Shown one piece after another: positions 51,023-60,033 of a stretch of DNA of 64,000 nt. A program made the position numbers and the translations under genes. Below the pieces are notes generated by a model. The model was not told the origin of the DNA and ran no database searches. It saw only the letters and a list, made by a program, of their open reading frames with translations. The stretch is from assembly GCA_030841035.1 (NCBI GenBank), contig JAVEDI010000075.1:19018-83017 (forward strand). Reading direction: 5' to 3'. Every line of letters begins with the position of its first letter. The stretch's first letter is position 1. Source of the stretch: Actinomycetota bacterium. GTDB taxonomy: Bacteria; Actinomycetota; Actinomycetes; JACCUZ01.

Positions 51023-52054
51023 TCAGGAGTCGCTGGAGCGCTTCCACAGGTTGATGCCCGACTCGACGGCGTGCTGGTCGATCGCGGCCAGCTCCTCGTC
51101 GGTGAGCGGCGGCGCGTCGAGCGCGCCGAGGTTGGTCTCGAGCTGCGCCACGCTGCTGGCGCCGATGAGCACCGAGGTCATGCGCGGGTCGCGCAGCGCC
51201 CAGGCCAGGGCCAGCTGTGCCAGCGACTGGCCGCGCCCCCGGGCGATCTCGTCGAGCGCCCGCACGTGGTTGAGCACCTTCTCGTCGAGCAGCGAGGGAT
51301 CCAGCGACTTGCCCTGCGCCGCCCGCGAGCCGGGTGGGATGCCGTCCAGGTAGCGGTCGGTGAGCATGCCCTGCGCGAGTGGCGAGAACGCGATGCAGCC
51401 GGCTCCGACGTCCTCGAGCACGTCGAGCAGCCCCTCCTCGATCCAGCGGTTGAGCATCGAGTAGGACGGCTGGTGGATCAGCAGCGGCGTGCCGAGATCG
51501 CGCAGGATGGCAGCCGCCTCCGCCGTGCGCTCCGGGGAGTACGACGAGATGCCCACGTAGAGCGCGCGCCCCGACCGCACAGCGGTGTCCAGCGCGCCCA
51601 TCGTCTCCTCGAGCGGCGTCTCGGGGTCGAACCGGTGGGAGTAGAAGATGTCGACGTAGTCGACCTTCATCCGCGCCAGCGACTGGTCGAGCGAGGCGAG
51701 CAGGTTCTTGCGCGAGCCCCACTCGCCGTACGGCCCGGGCCACATGTCGTAGCCGGCCTTGGTCGAGAGCACGAGCTCGTCGCGGTACGGCCTGAAGTCC
51801 TCGGTGAAGATGGCTCCGAAGTTGGTCTCCGCGCTGCCGTAGGGCGGCCCGTAGTTGTTCGCCAGGTCGAAGTGCGTGACACCGAGGTCGAACGCACGGC
51901 GCAGGATCGCCCGCTGCGTCTCGATCGGCTTGTCGTCGCCGAAGTTGTGCCACAGCCCCAGCGACACCGGCGGCAGCTGCAGTCCGCTGCGGCCGGTGCG
52001 CCGGTAGGTGAGGTGGTCGTAGCGGTCGTCTGCGGCGAGGTAGCGGTCAGCCAT
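51023..52054 (-). CDS. Aldo/keto reductase, L-glyceraldehyde-3-phosphate reductase type
   Basis: A 343-aa AKR14-like (YghZ/MgrA) reductase with D, Y, K and H catalytic residues in THFDLANNYGPPYGSAE, STKAGYDMWPGPYGEWGSRK and FYSHRFDPETPLEE, plus the GCIAFSPLAQGMLTDRYL block. YghZ reduces L-glyceraldehyde 3-phosphate and methylglyoxal, so carbonyl detoxification is likely. ATG 52054 lies seven nt after a CAGACT box, and DUF2277 is 13 nt upstream on the same strand. Confidence 0.88.
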   Translation of the reverse strand: MADRYLAADDRYDHLTYRRTGRSGLQLPPVSLGLWHNFGDDKPIETQRAILRRAFDLGVTHFDLANNYGPPYGSAETNFGAIFTEDFRPYRDELVLSTKAGYDMWPGPYGEWGSRKNLLASLDQSLARMKVDYVDIFYSHRFDPETPLEETMGALDTAVRSGRALYVGISSYSPERTAEAAAILRDLGTPLLIHQPSYSMLNRWIEEGLLDVLEDVGAGCIAFSPLAQGMLTDRYLDGIPPGSRAAQGKSLDPSLLDEKVLNHVRALDEIARGRGQSLAQLALAWALRDPRMTSVLIGASSVAQLETNLGALDAPPLTDEELAAIDQHAVESGINLWKRSSDS

Positions 52055-52067
52055 GCGCGCCAGTCTG

Positions 52068-52298
52068 TCAACCGCCCGAGGCGGGCGAGCGGGCGCCCCG
52101 TACCTCCAGCACGCCGAGCAGGTCGGCCGTCGCCGCGGCCACCGTCTCGACGGCCCGGTCGAAGGCTTCGGCGTTGTGCGAGGCCGGCCTGCGGAAGCCG
52201 CTGATCTTCCGCACGTACTGAAGGGCCGCCGCGCGTACGTCGTCGTCGGTGACCGCCTCGGTGTAGGGCGGCCGCAGGGTCTTGATGCTCCGGCACAT
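52068..52298 (-). CDS. DUF2277 family protein
   Basis: A 76-aa protein with the hallmark start MCRSIKTLRPPYTE and AALQYVRKISGFRRPASHNAEAF, which may bind nucleic acid or RNA; the function is unknown. ATG 52298 is seven nt after TACGCT (minus strand, 52306-52311) without a ribosome-binding site. The longer frame to 52553 is inside the divergent CDF gene. Confidence 0.87.
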   Translation of the reverse strand: MCRSIKTLRPPYTEAVTDDDVRAAALQYVRKISGFRRPASHNAEAFDRAVETVAAATADLLGVLEVRGARSPASGG

Positions 52299-52305
52299 GC
52301 GAGCG

Positions 52306-52311
52306 AGCGTA
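52306..52311 (-). promoter_or_regulatory. -10 box TACGCT, leaderless start of DUF2277 gene
   Basis: TACGCT on the minus strand ends seven nt before ATG 52298. Confidence 0.55.
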
Positions 52312-52392
52312 CGACGACCGGCCGCGCAGGAGTGCGGGGGCGACCGGAGGGTAGGCCGTGGTGGGAGTAGTGGCGGCGAGACAGGAGCGCGC

Positions 52393-53364
52393 GTGGCGTC
52401 GGAGAGCAAGGGAACCGTCCTCGTCGCCCTCGCGGCCAACCTGCTCATCGCGATCGCCAAGCTCGTCGGCGGCGTGCTGAGCGGGTCCAGCTCGATGCTC
52501 GCCGAGGCGGCCCACTCGGTGGCCGACACCCTCAACCAGGTGTTCCTGCTCACCAGCCTGAAGGTGGCCGCGCGGCCTGCCGACGCCGACCACCCCTTCG
52601 GCTACGGAAAGGCTCGCTTCTTCTGGTCGCTGCTGGCGGCGGTCGGGATCTTCGTCGCCGGCGCGGTCTTCTCGATCTACGAGGGGGTGCAGACGCTGCT
52701 GCACGGCAACGAGAGCGGCGGCATCCTGGTGCCGTACGTCGTCCTGGGCGTCGCGTTCGTCGCGGAGGGCGGCTCGTGGCTCAAGGCCCTGCACCAGGTC
52801 CGCGGGGAGGCGCGGCGCAACGGGCGGCCGTTGCTCCGCTACATCAGGCAGAGCAAGGACCCGACGGTCAAGACGGTGCTCTCGGAGGACTCCGCGGCGG
52901 TCCTGGGGCTGGTCCTCGCGGCGATCGGGATCGGCATGCACCACGTCACGGGCCAGGCCTGGTGGGACGGCGCGGCGGCCATCGCGATCGGCCTGCTGCT
53001 CGCCGTGGTGGCGGTGCTGCTCGGGAGGGACACCCGCGACCTGCTGATCGGGGAGGCGGCCGACCCGGAGCTGGTCCTCGATGTGCACGTGCGGCTGTCG
53101 CAGGCGCCCGAGGTCGAGCAGGTCGTCGAGCTGCTGACCATGCACCTGGGCCCCAACAGCGTGCTCGTCGCGGCCCGCATCGACCTGCGGGACGAGCTGC
53201 GGGCCGCCGAGGTCGAGGAGTTCAGCAACCGCACCGAGACCGAGCTGGCGCGTCGGTGGCCCGAGATCACCCAGGTGTTCCTCGACCCGACGCGCTCCGA
53301 CCCGGAGGCGGCCGCGCGCACCCAGCACCACGTCGATCTGCTGCGAGCCACGATGCCGCGGTAG
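52393..53364 (+). CDS. Cation diffusion facilitator metal transporter
   Basis: A 323-aa CDF protein with six spans. Metal site A is visible in AEAAHSVADTLNQ (His-x3-Asp) and in the later LSEDSAAVLG (Glu/Asp); DHPFGYGKARFFWSLLAA is the family signature, and the C-terminal cytoplasmic domain follows residue 220. It exports zinc, iron or manganese by proton antiport. GTG 52393 has AGGAG at 5-nt spacing. Confidence 0.9.
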   Translation: MASESKGTVLVALAANLLIAIAKLVGGVLSGSSSMLAEAAHSVADTLNQVFLLTSLKVAARPADADHPFGYGKARFFWSLLAAVGIFVAGAVFSIYEGVQTLLHGNESGGILVPYVVLGVAFVAEGGSWLKALHQVRGEARRNGRPLLRYIRQSKDPTVKTVLSEDSAAVLGLVLAAIGIGMHHVTGQAWWDGAAAIAIGLLLAVVAVLLGRDTRDLLIGEAADPELVLDVHVRLSQAPEVEQVVELLTMHLGPNSVLVAARIDLRDELRAAEVEEFSNRTETELARRWPEITQVFLDPTRSDPEAAARTQHHVDLLRATMPR

Positions 53365-53401
53365 CCGGGGGGTGCCGCTCGCCGCGGCCCGCTCCGTCGG
53401 C

Positions 53402-53407
53402 CATAAT
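53402..53407 (+). promoter_or_regulatory. -10 box CATAAT of the helD gene
   Basis: CATAAT lies 24 nt before GTG 53432, giving a short leader that carries GGAAGGGG, in contrast to the leaderless genes nearby. Confidence 0.45.
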
Positions 53408-53431
53408 GGACGGCCGCGCGGAAGGGGAGCA

Positions 53432-55684
53432 GTGACCGCCAGCACCGACGAGGTCGCGCACGAGCAGGCCTACCTCGACCGCCTCTACGCCCGCCTCGAC
53501 GAGTTGCGGGAGCGCACCGCCACAGAGCTGGCGACCGTGCGACGGACCGGGCCGAGCGGGACCCACCAGAACCGCTCCGAGCGCGACGCGTTCGCGACGC
53601 TGCACGAGGTGCGGCTCGCTCAGCTCGAGGCGGTCGAGGACCGGCTGGCCTTCGGCCGGCTGGACCTGCGCGGCGGCGCCCGCCGCTACGTCGGGCGCGT
53701 CGGGCTCTCCGACGACGAGCAGACCCAGCTGCTCGTCGACTGGCGCGCGCCCGCGGCGCAGTCCTTCTACCAGGCGACCGCTGCCGCGCCCGCCGACGTC
53801 GTACGCCGCCGCCACCTCGCGACCCGGCGGCGGGTCGTGACCGGGCTCGAGGACGAGGTGCTCGACCTCGACCAGCTCGACCAGGCCGAGCAGGCCACGC
53901 TCAGCGGCGAGGGTGCCCTGATGGCCGCCGTCGGTGCGGCGCGCACCGGGCGGATGGCCGACATCGTGGCCACCATCCAGGCCGAGCAGGACCGGGTCAT
54001 CCGCTCGGACCTGGGCGGCGTGCTCGTCGTGCAGGGCGGCCCCGGCACCGGCAAGACGGCGGTGGCGCTGCACCGGGCGGCCTACCTGCTCTACACCCAC
54101 CGTGAGCGGCTGGCCCGCAGCGGTGTGCTGGTCGTGGGGCCCAACAGTCTCTTCCTGCGCTACATCGAGCAGGTGCTGCCCTCGCTCGGTGAGACCGGGG
54201 TGGTGATGTCCACGCCCGGCGAGCTCTTCCCCGGCGTCCGGGGTGTCGAGGACGAGGCCGGCGAGGTCGCGGCGCTCAAGGGCGACCGGCGGATGGCCCG
54301 GGTCATCTCCCGGGCGGTGCGGGCGCGCCAGCGGGTCCCCTCGGGCGTACGGCGGCTCGAGGTCGAGGGCTTCGTGCTCGAGCTGCGCCCCGAGGCCGTG
54401 GCCGGCGCGCGGTCCCGGGCCCGCCGCACCCGCAGACCGCACAACGCGGCGCGGGCGGGCTTCCTCAAGGACCTGCTCGGCCACCTGGCCGGCGAGCTGG
54501 CCACCGCGATGCGCACGGAGCTGAGCGTCGAGAACCGCGCGAGCATGATCGCCGACCTGCGGGAGTCCCCCGACGTGCGCCGCGAGCTCAACCTGGCGTG
54601 GATGCCGCTGACCCCCCAGCAGGTCGTCGCGGACCTGTTCGCCTCCTCCGAGGCGCTGGAGGCGGCTGCGCCAGAGCTGTCCGGCGCCGAACGCGAGCTG
54701 CTGCGCCGCGACCCGCGGGCGGCGTGGACCGTCGCCGACGTCCCCCTGCTCGACGAGGCCGCCGAGCTGCTCGGTGAGGACGACACGGCCCTGCGGCTCG
54801 CGGCGGCGCGGGCGGAGGCGCAACGCGCCGCCGAGCTCGGCTTCGCCCGGGCGACGCTGTCCAGCGGAGCCGGCGGCGGACTGGTCAGCGCCGACATGCT
54901 GGCCGCCCGGTTCTCCGACAGCGGCCCGGCGCTCAGCGTCGCCGAACGCGCCGAGAACGACCGCACCTGGGCGTTCGGGCACGTCGTGGTGGACGAGGCC
55001 CAGGAGCTCTCGCCGATGATGTGGCGGCTGCTGATGCGTCGGTGCCCGGCCCGGTCGATGACCCTGGTCGGCGACGTCGCCCAGGTGGGCTCGGCCGCCG
55101 GCGCCTCGTCGTGGGCGTCGGTGCTCGACCCCTACGTGGCCGGCCGGTGGCGTCTCGAGGAGCTCACCGTCAACTACCGCACCCCCGCCGCGGTCATGCG
55201 ACTGGCCAGCGAGGTGCTGGCAGCTGCCGGTGTCAGCGCGTCGAGCCCGCAGTCGGTGCGCGAAGGGCAGTGGCCGCCGACGGCCGCGACGATCCCACCC
55301 GGCCTGGTGCACGGCGACCCGGCGTCGCTGTCCGCCGTCGTGGACGAGGTCAAGGCCGAGATCGGCCAGCTCGGCAGCGGCCGGCTGGCCGTGCTCGCAC
55401 CGGCCCCGGCGGTGGGCGCCCTGCACGAGGCCCTCGTCCGCGCCCTGCCGGAGGGCACCGTCGGCACCGGGCGGGCCGCGCTCGACTCGCCGGTCGTGGT
55501 GCTCGGCGTGCGCGACGCGAAGGGCCTGGAGTTCGACACCGTCGTGCTGGTGGAGCCGGCCGGCATCCTCGCCGCGTCACCACGCGGTGCGAACGACCTG
55601 TACGTCGCCATGACCCGGCCCACGCAGCGGCTGCGAGTGCTCACCCCCGGTCCGCTGCCACCGGGGCTGGACTCGCTGGGCTGA
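53432..55684 (+). CDS. helD: HelD-like RNA polymerase-recycling helicase
   Basis: A 750-aa UvrD-like SF1 ATPase of the actinobacterial HelD group. An N-terminal helical arm (residues 1-60, EQAYLDRLYARLDELRERT) precedes YVGRVGLSDDEQ and VDWRAPAAQSFYQAT, the Walker A GGPGTGKT, the VVVDEAQELSP box, LTVNYRTP and a closing DAKGLEFDTVVLVEP and YVAMTRPTQRL. HelD proteins remove RNA polymerase from DNA, and class II HelD proteins can confer rifampicin tolerance. The protein is adjacent to a CDF gene without evident link. Confidence 0.9.
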   Translation: MTASTDEVAHEQAYLDRLYARLDELRERTATELATVRRTGPSGTHQNRSERDAFATLHEVRLAQLEAVEDRLAFGRLDLRGGARRYVGRVGLSDDEQTQLLVDWRAPAAQSFYQATAAAPADVVRRRHLATRRRVVTGLEDEVLDLDQLDQAEQATLSGEGALMAAVGAARTGRMADIVATIQAEQDRVIRSDLGGVLVVQGGPGTGKTAVALHRAAYLLYTHRERLARSGVLVVGPNSLFLRYIEQVLPSLGETGVVMSTPGELFPGVRGVEDEAGEVAALKGDRRMARVISRAVRARQRVPSGVRRLEVEGFVLELRPEAVAGARSRARRTRRPHNAARAGFLKDLLGHLAGELATAMRTELSVENRASMIADLRESPDVRRELNLAWMPLTPQQVVADLFASSEALEAAAPELSGAERELLRRDPRAAWTVADVPLLDEAAELLGEDDTALRLAAARAEAQRAAELGFARATLSSGAGGGLVSADMLAARFSDSGPALSVAERAENDRTWAFGHVVVDEAQELSPMMWRLLMRRCPARSMTLVGDVAQVGSAAGASSWASVLDPYVAGRWRLEELTVNYRTPAAVMRLASEVLAAAGVSASSPQSVREGQWPPTAATIPPGLVHGDPASLSAVVDEVKAEIGQLGSGRLAVLAPAPAVGALHEALVRALPEGTVGTGRAALDSPVVVLGVRDAKGLEFDTVVLVEPAGILAASPRGANDLYVAMTRPTQRLRVLTPGPLPPGLDSLG

Positions 55685-55716
55685 GCGCCGGTGCCGGCCC
55701 CTGGTGGCCCAGCGGC

Positions 55717-56916
55717 TCAGCGGGGCGGGTTCGGCGGCCCGGACGTCGGGCGGCGCAGCCGCGCGCGGGCGGCCGTTACCGGCCGCGGCAGCCGCGCGCG
55801 GGTCGGCCACGACTGGCGCAGCTCGGCGCGGGCCTCGCTGTCGATGTCGTGCAGCAGCCGGTCGATGTTGGCGGCCAGCTCGCCGTGCAGCTCCCAGGCA
55901 TCGGTCTGCAGCCGGTCGCCGCCGCGCAGCAGGCTGAACACCCGGTCGCGGTCCACCCAGGCCGCCGCCAGCGCCTCCCGCAGCCCCGCGTCCTGGGGCG
56001 CCCCGACGACCTCCGAGCCGACCAGCTGGCCGTAGGCCTCGACCGCGTCGGCGAGGTCGCGCAGCAGGGCGGACAGCGCGCTGCGGACGTCCTCGGCGTA
56101 GACCTGCTCGGGCGACCCGCTGTGCACGCGGTCGGCGAGGGCCCGGCAGATGCCGCGCAGCGCCACCGAGGTCCGCTCGAGCGCCTCGAGGCCCGAGCGC
56201 AGGCTCGGTGCGGCGTGCGCCTTGTCGAAGGCGCGCGGGTTGAGCCGCAGGCTCTCCTCCGCCCGGCCCAGAGCCTGGTCGGCGCGCAGGATGTCGCGTC
56301 CCAACGCCCTCGCCGCGTCCAGCCACGCGGCGGCCTGCTCGCGCGTGTACTCGCCGGCGACCTCGTCGGCCACCCGGCGCAGGACCTCGGCGGTCACCCC
56401 CGCGAGGTGCTGCACGGCGTCGCTGGCCGGTCGCGTGTACAGCGGCGGTGCGACGACCGCGCTGACGAGCATCCCCACGAGGGCGCCGATCACCGTCTCG
56501 GTGATGCGCCCCGATGCCGCCACGTCGTTGCCTCCCACGGCCAGCACCAGCATCGCGCTGATCGGCACCTCCGCGATCGCGTCACCGAGGTGCAGCAGCC
56601 GCCCGATCACCAACGACGCGCCGATCGCGATGCCGAGGCTCCACCAGTGGATGCGCACCTGCTCCGCCAGCACGACCGCCACGAGCACGCCCACGACGAC
56701 GCTCGAGACGCGGCGCAGCCCCGACCGCAGCGTGTCGTAGAGCGTCAGCTGCACGACCAGCAGCGCCGTCAGCGGGGCCAGCACCGGTCGGGGGTCGTCC
56801 GTGAGAGGCAGCGCCACCAGCCACGCCAGGACGGCCGCGCCGGTGGTCTTCGCGGTGCGCACGCCGCGCACCCGCGCCCTCCCACGTCGCGCGAGGAGCA
56901 GGTCGGGCCAGCGCAT
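55717..56916 (-). CDS. FUSC/aromatic acid exporter-like membrane protein
   Basis: About 399 aa. The N-terminal half has six membrane spans (TGAAVLAWLVALPL, PVLAPLTALLVVQLTLYDTL, VVVGVLVAVVLAEQV, SLVIGRLLHLGDA, ISAMLVLAVGG, VIGALVGMLVSAVVAPPLY) as in FUSC_2/ArAE families; the C-terminal half is soluble and helical. It may export aromatic or other organic acids. I use ATG 56916, which follows CACAGT by six nt; GTG 56934 is an alternative. Divergent from the YbaK gene by 50 nt. Confidence 0.83.
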   Translation of the reverse strand: MRWPDLLLARRGRARVRGVRTAKTTGAAVLAWLVALPLTDDPRPVLAPLTALLVVQLTLYDTLRSGLRRVSSVVVGVLVAVVLAEQVRIHWWSLGIAIGASLVIGRLLHLGDAIAEVPISAMLVLAVGGNDVAASGRITETVIGALVGMLVSAVVAPPLYTRPASDAVQHLAGVTAEVLRRVADEVAGEYTREQAAAWLDAARALGRDILRADQALGRAEESLRLNPRAFDKAHAAPSLRSGLEALERTSVALRGICRALADRVHSGSPEQVYAEDVRSALSALLRDLADAVEAYGQLVGSEVVGAPQDAGLREALAAAWVDRDRVFSLLRGGDRLQTDAWELHGELAANIDRLLHDIDSEARAELRQSWPTRARLPRPVTAARARLRRPTSGPPNPPR

Positions 56917-56954
56917 CCCCTCACTGTGCCGCACGCGGCGCGATGGCGGCGTCG

Positions 56955-56960
56955 TAGCCT
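56955..56960 (+). promoter_or_regulatory. -10 box TAGCCT, leaderless start of 56967
   Basis: TAGCCT ends six nt before ATG 56967; the spacer CTGCGG is not a ribosome-binding site. Confidence 0.6.
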
Positions 56961-56966
56961 CTGCGG

Positions 56967-57491
56967 ATGCTCGGCTCGCTGCTCACCTCACCCGCACTGG
57001 ACCGCACCGACCTGCTCGCCGCGCCGGTGGCCTCCGCCGTCGCCGCCCTCGCGCTCGCCGACGTCCACGTCGCCGAGATCGACCCCGCACTGGCGGACAC
57101 GGCGGCCTTCTGCGCGCGCTACGACGTCGCCCTCGACGTCTCGGCCAACTGCGTGGTCGTGGCGGGCCGCCGCGGCGGCGAGACCACCCTCGCGGCGTGC
57201 GTCGTCCTGGCCACGACCCGGGCCGATGTCAACGGCGTCGTACGCCGGCTGCTGGACGCGCGCAAGGCGTCCTTCGCGCCGATGGACCAGGCGGTCGCCG
57301 AGACGGGCATGGAGTACGGAGGGATCACCCCGATCGGTCTCCCCGCCGATTGGCCGCTGCTGGTGGACGAGGCGGTCGCGGCCACCGGCCTGGTCGTGAT
57401 CGGCTCCGGGCTGCGCCGCTCGAAGCTGGTGGTGCCCGGCCGGCTGCTGGCCGGGCTGCCCGGCGCCCAGGTGCTCAGCCTCGCAGCCTGA
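56967..57491 (+). CDS. YbaK/EbsC-type aminoacyl-tRNA deacylase
   Basis: A 174-aa protein with the YbaK fold: CARYDVALDVSANCVVVAGRRGG, the SFAPMDQAVAETGMEYGGITPIGLP pocket with the conserved GGITPIG loop, and a C-terminal strand. Family members remove mischarged amino acids from tRNA (for example Cys-tRNA(Pro)). The length is in the family range. Its last 17 nt overlap the convergent tesB gene. Confidence 0.85.
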   Translation: MLGSLLTSPALDRTDLLAAPVASAVAALALADVHVAEIDPALADTAAFCARYDVALDVSANCVVVAGRRGGETTLAACVVLATTRADVNGVVRRLLDARKASFAPMDQAVAETGMEYGGITPIGLPADWPLLVDEAVAATGLVVIGSGLRRSKLVVPGRLLAGLPGAQVLSLAA

Positions 57492-58335
57492 CCAGGCCCT
57501 CCTGCACCACCGAGGCGACCAGGCGCCCGTCGGCGGCGAACAGCCGGCCGGTCGCGAAGCCGCGACCGCCGTACGCCGAGGGCGACACCTGGTCGTAGAG
57601 CAGCCACTCGTCCGCCCGGAACGGCCGGTGGAACCACATCGCGTGGTCCAGCGACGCCGGCTGCAGCCGCGGGTCGCCGATGTAGGTGCCGTGCGGGATG
57701 ACGCTGGCCGAGAGCAGCGTGAGGTCGCTCGCGTAGGCGAACACGGCCGCGTGCAGCTGCGGGTCGTCGGGCAACGCGCCGGACGCCTTGAGCCACACCC
57801 GGGCGACCGCCGGGTGCTCGGGGTCCTGCAGACCGCCGCCCTCCCGGGAGTCACCGGCGTAGCGCACGTCCAGCGCGGCCCACTCGCGGTCCCAGTGCTC
57901 GCGCGGGCGCTTGGTCAGCGCCGCGAGGACGTCGCCGAGCTGCGGGCAGTCCTGCACCGGGGTCACCTCCGGCATCGGGTCCTGGTGGTCCAGGCCCTCC
58001 TCGGGCAGCTGGCACGACACGGACATGTAGAAGATCGACCGGCCGTGCTGGCGCGCGACGACCCGGCGGGTGCTGAACGACCGGCCGTCCCGGGTGCGCT
58101 CGACGTCGTAGAGGATCGGTACGGCGGTGTCGCCGGGGCGCAGGAAGTAGGCGTGCAGCGAGTGCACGAGCCGCGCCGGCTCGACGGTGCGCAGCGCTGC
58201 GACCAGCGCCTGCCCGGCGACCTGCCCGCCGAAGACCCGCTGCAGCGACGTCTCGGGCTGCCGCCCCCGGTACAGGCCGTCCTCGAGCGTCTCGAGATCG
58301 AGCAGGGCGACGAGCTCGTCGATCGACTGCGGCAT
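57475..58335 (-). CDS. tesB: Acyl-CoA thioesterase II
   Basis: A 286-aa double-hotdog thioesterase that hydrolyses acyl-CoA to free acid and CoA. RVFGGQVAGQALVAA, VHSLHAYFLRPGD, RRVVARQHGRSIFYMSVS and SLDHAMWFHRPF with a following DQVSPSAYGGRGF are the TesB signatures, including the catalytic Asp/Gln/Ser-Thr set. ATG 58335 lies six nt after GACGAT on the minus strand. It is divergent from the gamma-glutamyltransferase-like gene. Confidence 0.92.
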   Translation of the reverse strand: MPQSIDELVALLDLETLEDGLYRGRQPETSLQRVFGGQVAGQALVAALRTVEPARLVHSLHAYFLRPGDTAVPILYDVERTRDGRSFSTRRVVARQHGRSIFYMSVSCQLPEEGLDHQDPMPEVTPVQDCPQLGDVLAALTKRPREHWDREWAALDVRYAGDSREGGGLQDPEHPAVARVWLKASGALPDDPQLHAAVFAYASDLTLLSASVIPHGTYIGDPRLQPASLDHAMWFHRPFRADEWLLYDQVSPSAYGGRGFATGRLFAADGRLVASVVQEGLVRLRG

Positions 58336-58341
58336 GGCCTC

Positions 58342-58389
58342 ATCGTCGCAGCCCGCCGCCCCGTCGGGCACGCCGAGATCGGGCAGGAT
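58342..58389. promoter_or_regulatory. Divergent -10 boxes of tesB and ggt-like gene
   Basis: GACGAT (minus strand, 58342-58347) ends six nt before the tesB ATG; CAGGAT (plus strand, 58384-58389) ends seven nt before GTG 58397. The 61-nt region carries no Shine-Dalgarno for either gene. Confidence 0.45.
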
Positions 58390-58396
58390 GTCGCCC

Positions 58397-59920
58397 GTGC
58401 CGACCCGACTCGCCGTCGCCGCGCCCAACCGCTCCTGTGCCGACGCGGCCGTGGCGGTCGCCGACCTGGGCGGCGGGGCCGTCGACTGCGCCGTGGCCGC
58501 CATGCTCGTCGCGATGGCCACCGAGCCCGGCGTCGTGTCGCTCGATGCCGGCGCGTTCGTCACCGTCTGGCCCGACGGCGGGGAGGCCGTGACGGTCGAC
58601 GGGCACGTGGCGATGCCCGGGCTCGGGCGTGCCGTCGGCGCGCCGGCCGTGGCGCGAGAGGTGACCACGGGCTACGGCGGCGGCGTGACGATGACCGTGG
58701 GGCACGGCTCCGTCGCGACCCCCGGGGCGCTGGCCGCCCTCGACCTCGCCCAGTCGCGGTTCGGCCGGCTGCCGTGGCGGGAGGTGGTGGCGCCCGCGGA
58801 GTCGGTCGCCCGCGAGGGGTTCGCGCTGGGCAGCTCCTCGGGCTACTACCTGCCCTACGTGCGGGAAGGCGTCTTCGGCTGGGACCCTCAGACGGCCGCG
58901 GTGCTGCACGGCCCGCAGGGGCGCTGGCTCGAGACCGGCGACCGGATGGTCCTGCGCGACCTCGCCGACACCCTCGCGCTGGTCGCCGCCGACGGCGCCC
59001 GGACGATGTACGTCGGCGCCCTGGCCGAGGCGGTCGCGGCAGACATGGCCGAGCGGGGCGGCCGGCTCACCCGGGAGGACCTCGCGGCGTACCGGCCGGT
59101 GCTGCGCCCGGCCCTCGGCTTCCGCAGCGGCAGCTGGACACTGCGCACCAACCCCGCGCCGGCCATCGGCGGCCCGGTGCTCGCGGCCATGCTGACCATG
59201 CTCGGTGACCCACCCTCGCCCGCGGGCGCGACCGAGGACGTCGCGCGGCTCGTCGCGGTGGTGCGCCGCGTCCTCACCTGGCGCCGCGACCGGCTCGACG
59301 TCGCGAGCGACCGTGAGCAAGCGGCCCGCGCGCTGCTCGCGGACGCCGGGGTGGGCGGTGAGCGGTCACCGAGCACCGTGCACGTCTCCGTGGTGGACCA
59401 GGGCGGCACGGCGTGCGCCGTGACGGCGTCCAGCGGGTACGGCTCCGGGGTGACGGTGCCAGGGACCGGGCTGTGGCTGAACAACTGCCTCGGGGAGCAC
59501 GAGCTGAACCGGGGCGACCCGCCCCCGCCCGGCGCCCGGCTGGCGTCGAACATGGCGCCGACCGTCGGGCGCGGCGCGGACGGCGGCGTGCTGGCGATCG
59601 GCAGCCCGGGGGCGGACCGCATCACGACCGCGCTCGCCCAGGTGCTGGCGGCCTTCACGACCGGCCGGGCCGGCCTCCAGGAAGCCATCGACCGGCCGCG
59701 GCTGCACGTGCACCTCGACAAGGGCAGCGCCCGAGTCGAGGCCGAGGAGGACATGCCGCTGCCGGAGCTGGACCTGCCGGTTCGCCGGCACGCGCCGCAC
59801 TCGATGTTCTTCGGCGGGGTGTCGGCGGCGCTACGCGACGGTGGGCGCCTCCTCAGCGCGGCGGGCGACCCGCGCCGGGCCGGTGCCGTCGCGGTCAGCC
59901 GGGCACCGCGCACCGGCTGA
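58397..59920 (+). CDS. Gamma-glutamyltransferase-like Ntn hydrolase
   Basis: A 507-aa gamma-glutamyltranspeptidase family protein. The autocatalytic nucleophile is probably T327 in SPSTVHVSVVD, followed by AVTASSGYGSGVTVPGTGLWLNN and SNMAPTV. The large-subunit region has DCAVAAMLVAMATEPGVVSLDAGAF and PGALAALDLAQSRFGRLPWREVVAPA. There is no signal peptide at the chosen start, and the usual substrate-binding residues of true GGT are only partly present, so a related acylase or cytoplasmic gamma-glutamyl hydrolase is possible. A GTG start fits a leaderless -10 box. Confidence 0.85.
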   Translation: MPTRLAVAAPNRSCADAAVAVADLGGGAVDCAVAAMLVAMATEPGVVSLDAGAFVTVWPDGGEAVTVDGHVAMPGLGRAVGAPAVAREVTTGYGGGVTMTVGHGSVATPGALAALDLAQSRFGRLPWREVVAPAESVAREGFALGSSSGYYLPYVREGVFGWDPQTAAVLHGPQGRWLETGDRMVLRDLADTLALVAADGARTMYVGALAEAVAADMAERGGRLTREDLAAYRPVLRPALGFRSGSWTLRTNPAPAIGGPVLAAMLTMLGDPPSPAGATEDVARLVAVVRRVLTWRRDRLDVASDREQAARALLADAGVGGERSPSTVHVSVVDQGGTACAVTASSGYGSGVTVPGTGLWLNNCLGEHELNRGDPPPPGARLASNMAPTVGRGADGGVLAIGSPGADRITTALAQVLAAFTTGRAGLQEAIDRPRLHVHLDKGSARVEAEEDMPLPELDLPVRRHAPHSMFFGGVSAALRDGGRLLSAAGDPRRAGAVAVSRAPRTG

Positions 59921-59952
59921 CCATGCCCCTATCCGGGTGTGCCGCGAGGGCG

Positions 59953-59958
59953 TAGCGT
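59953..59958 (+). promoter_or_regulatory. -10 box TAGCGT upstream of the PAS gene
   Basis: TAGCGT lies about 75 nt before ATG 60034, implying a roughly 70-nt leader with GGAAGG at the start codon. Confidence 0.4.
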
Positions 59959-60033
59959 CGCGAGCGAAGGCAGGCGTTGCGCTGTGCCTCGACTCCTCGA
60001 GCGGGCAGCGCTGCGCCGGCCGGAAGGGCGCCG

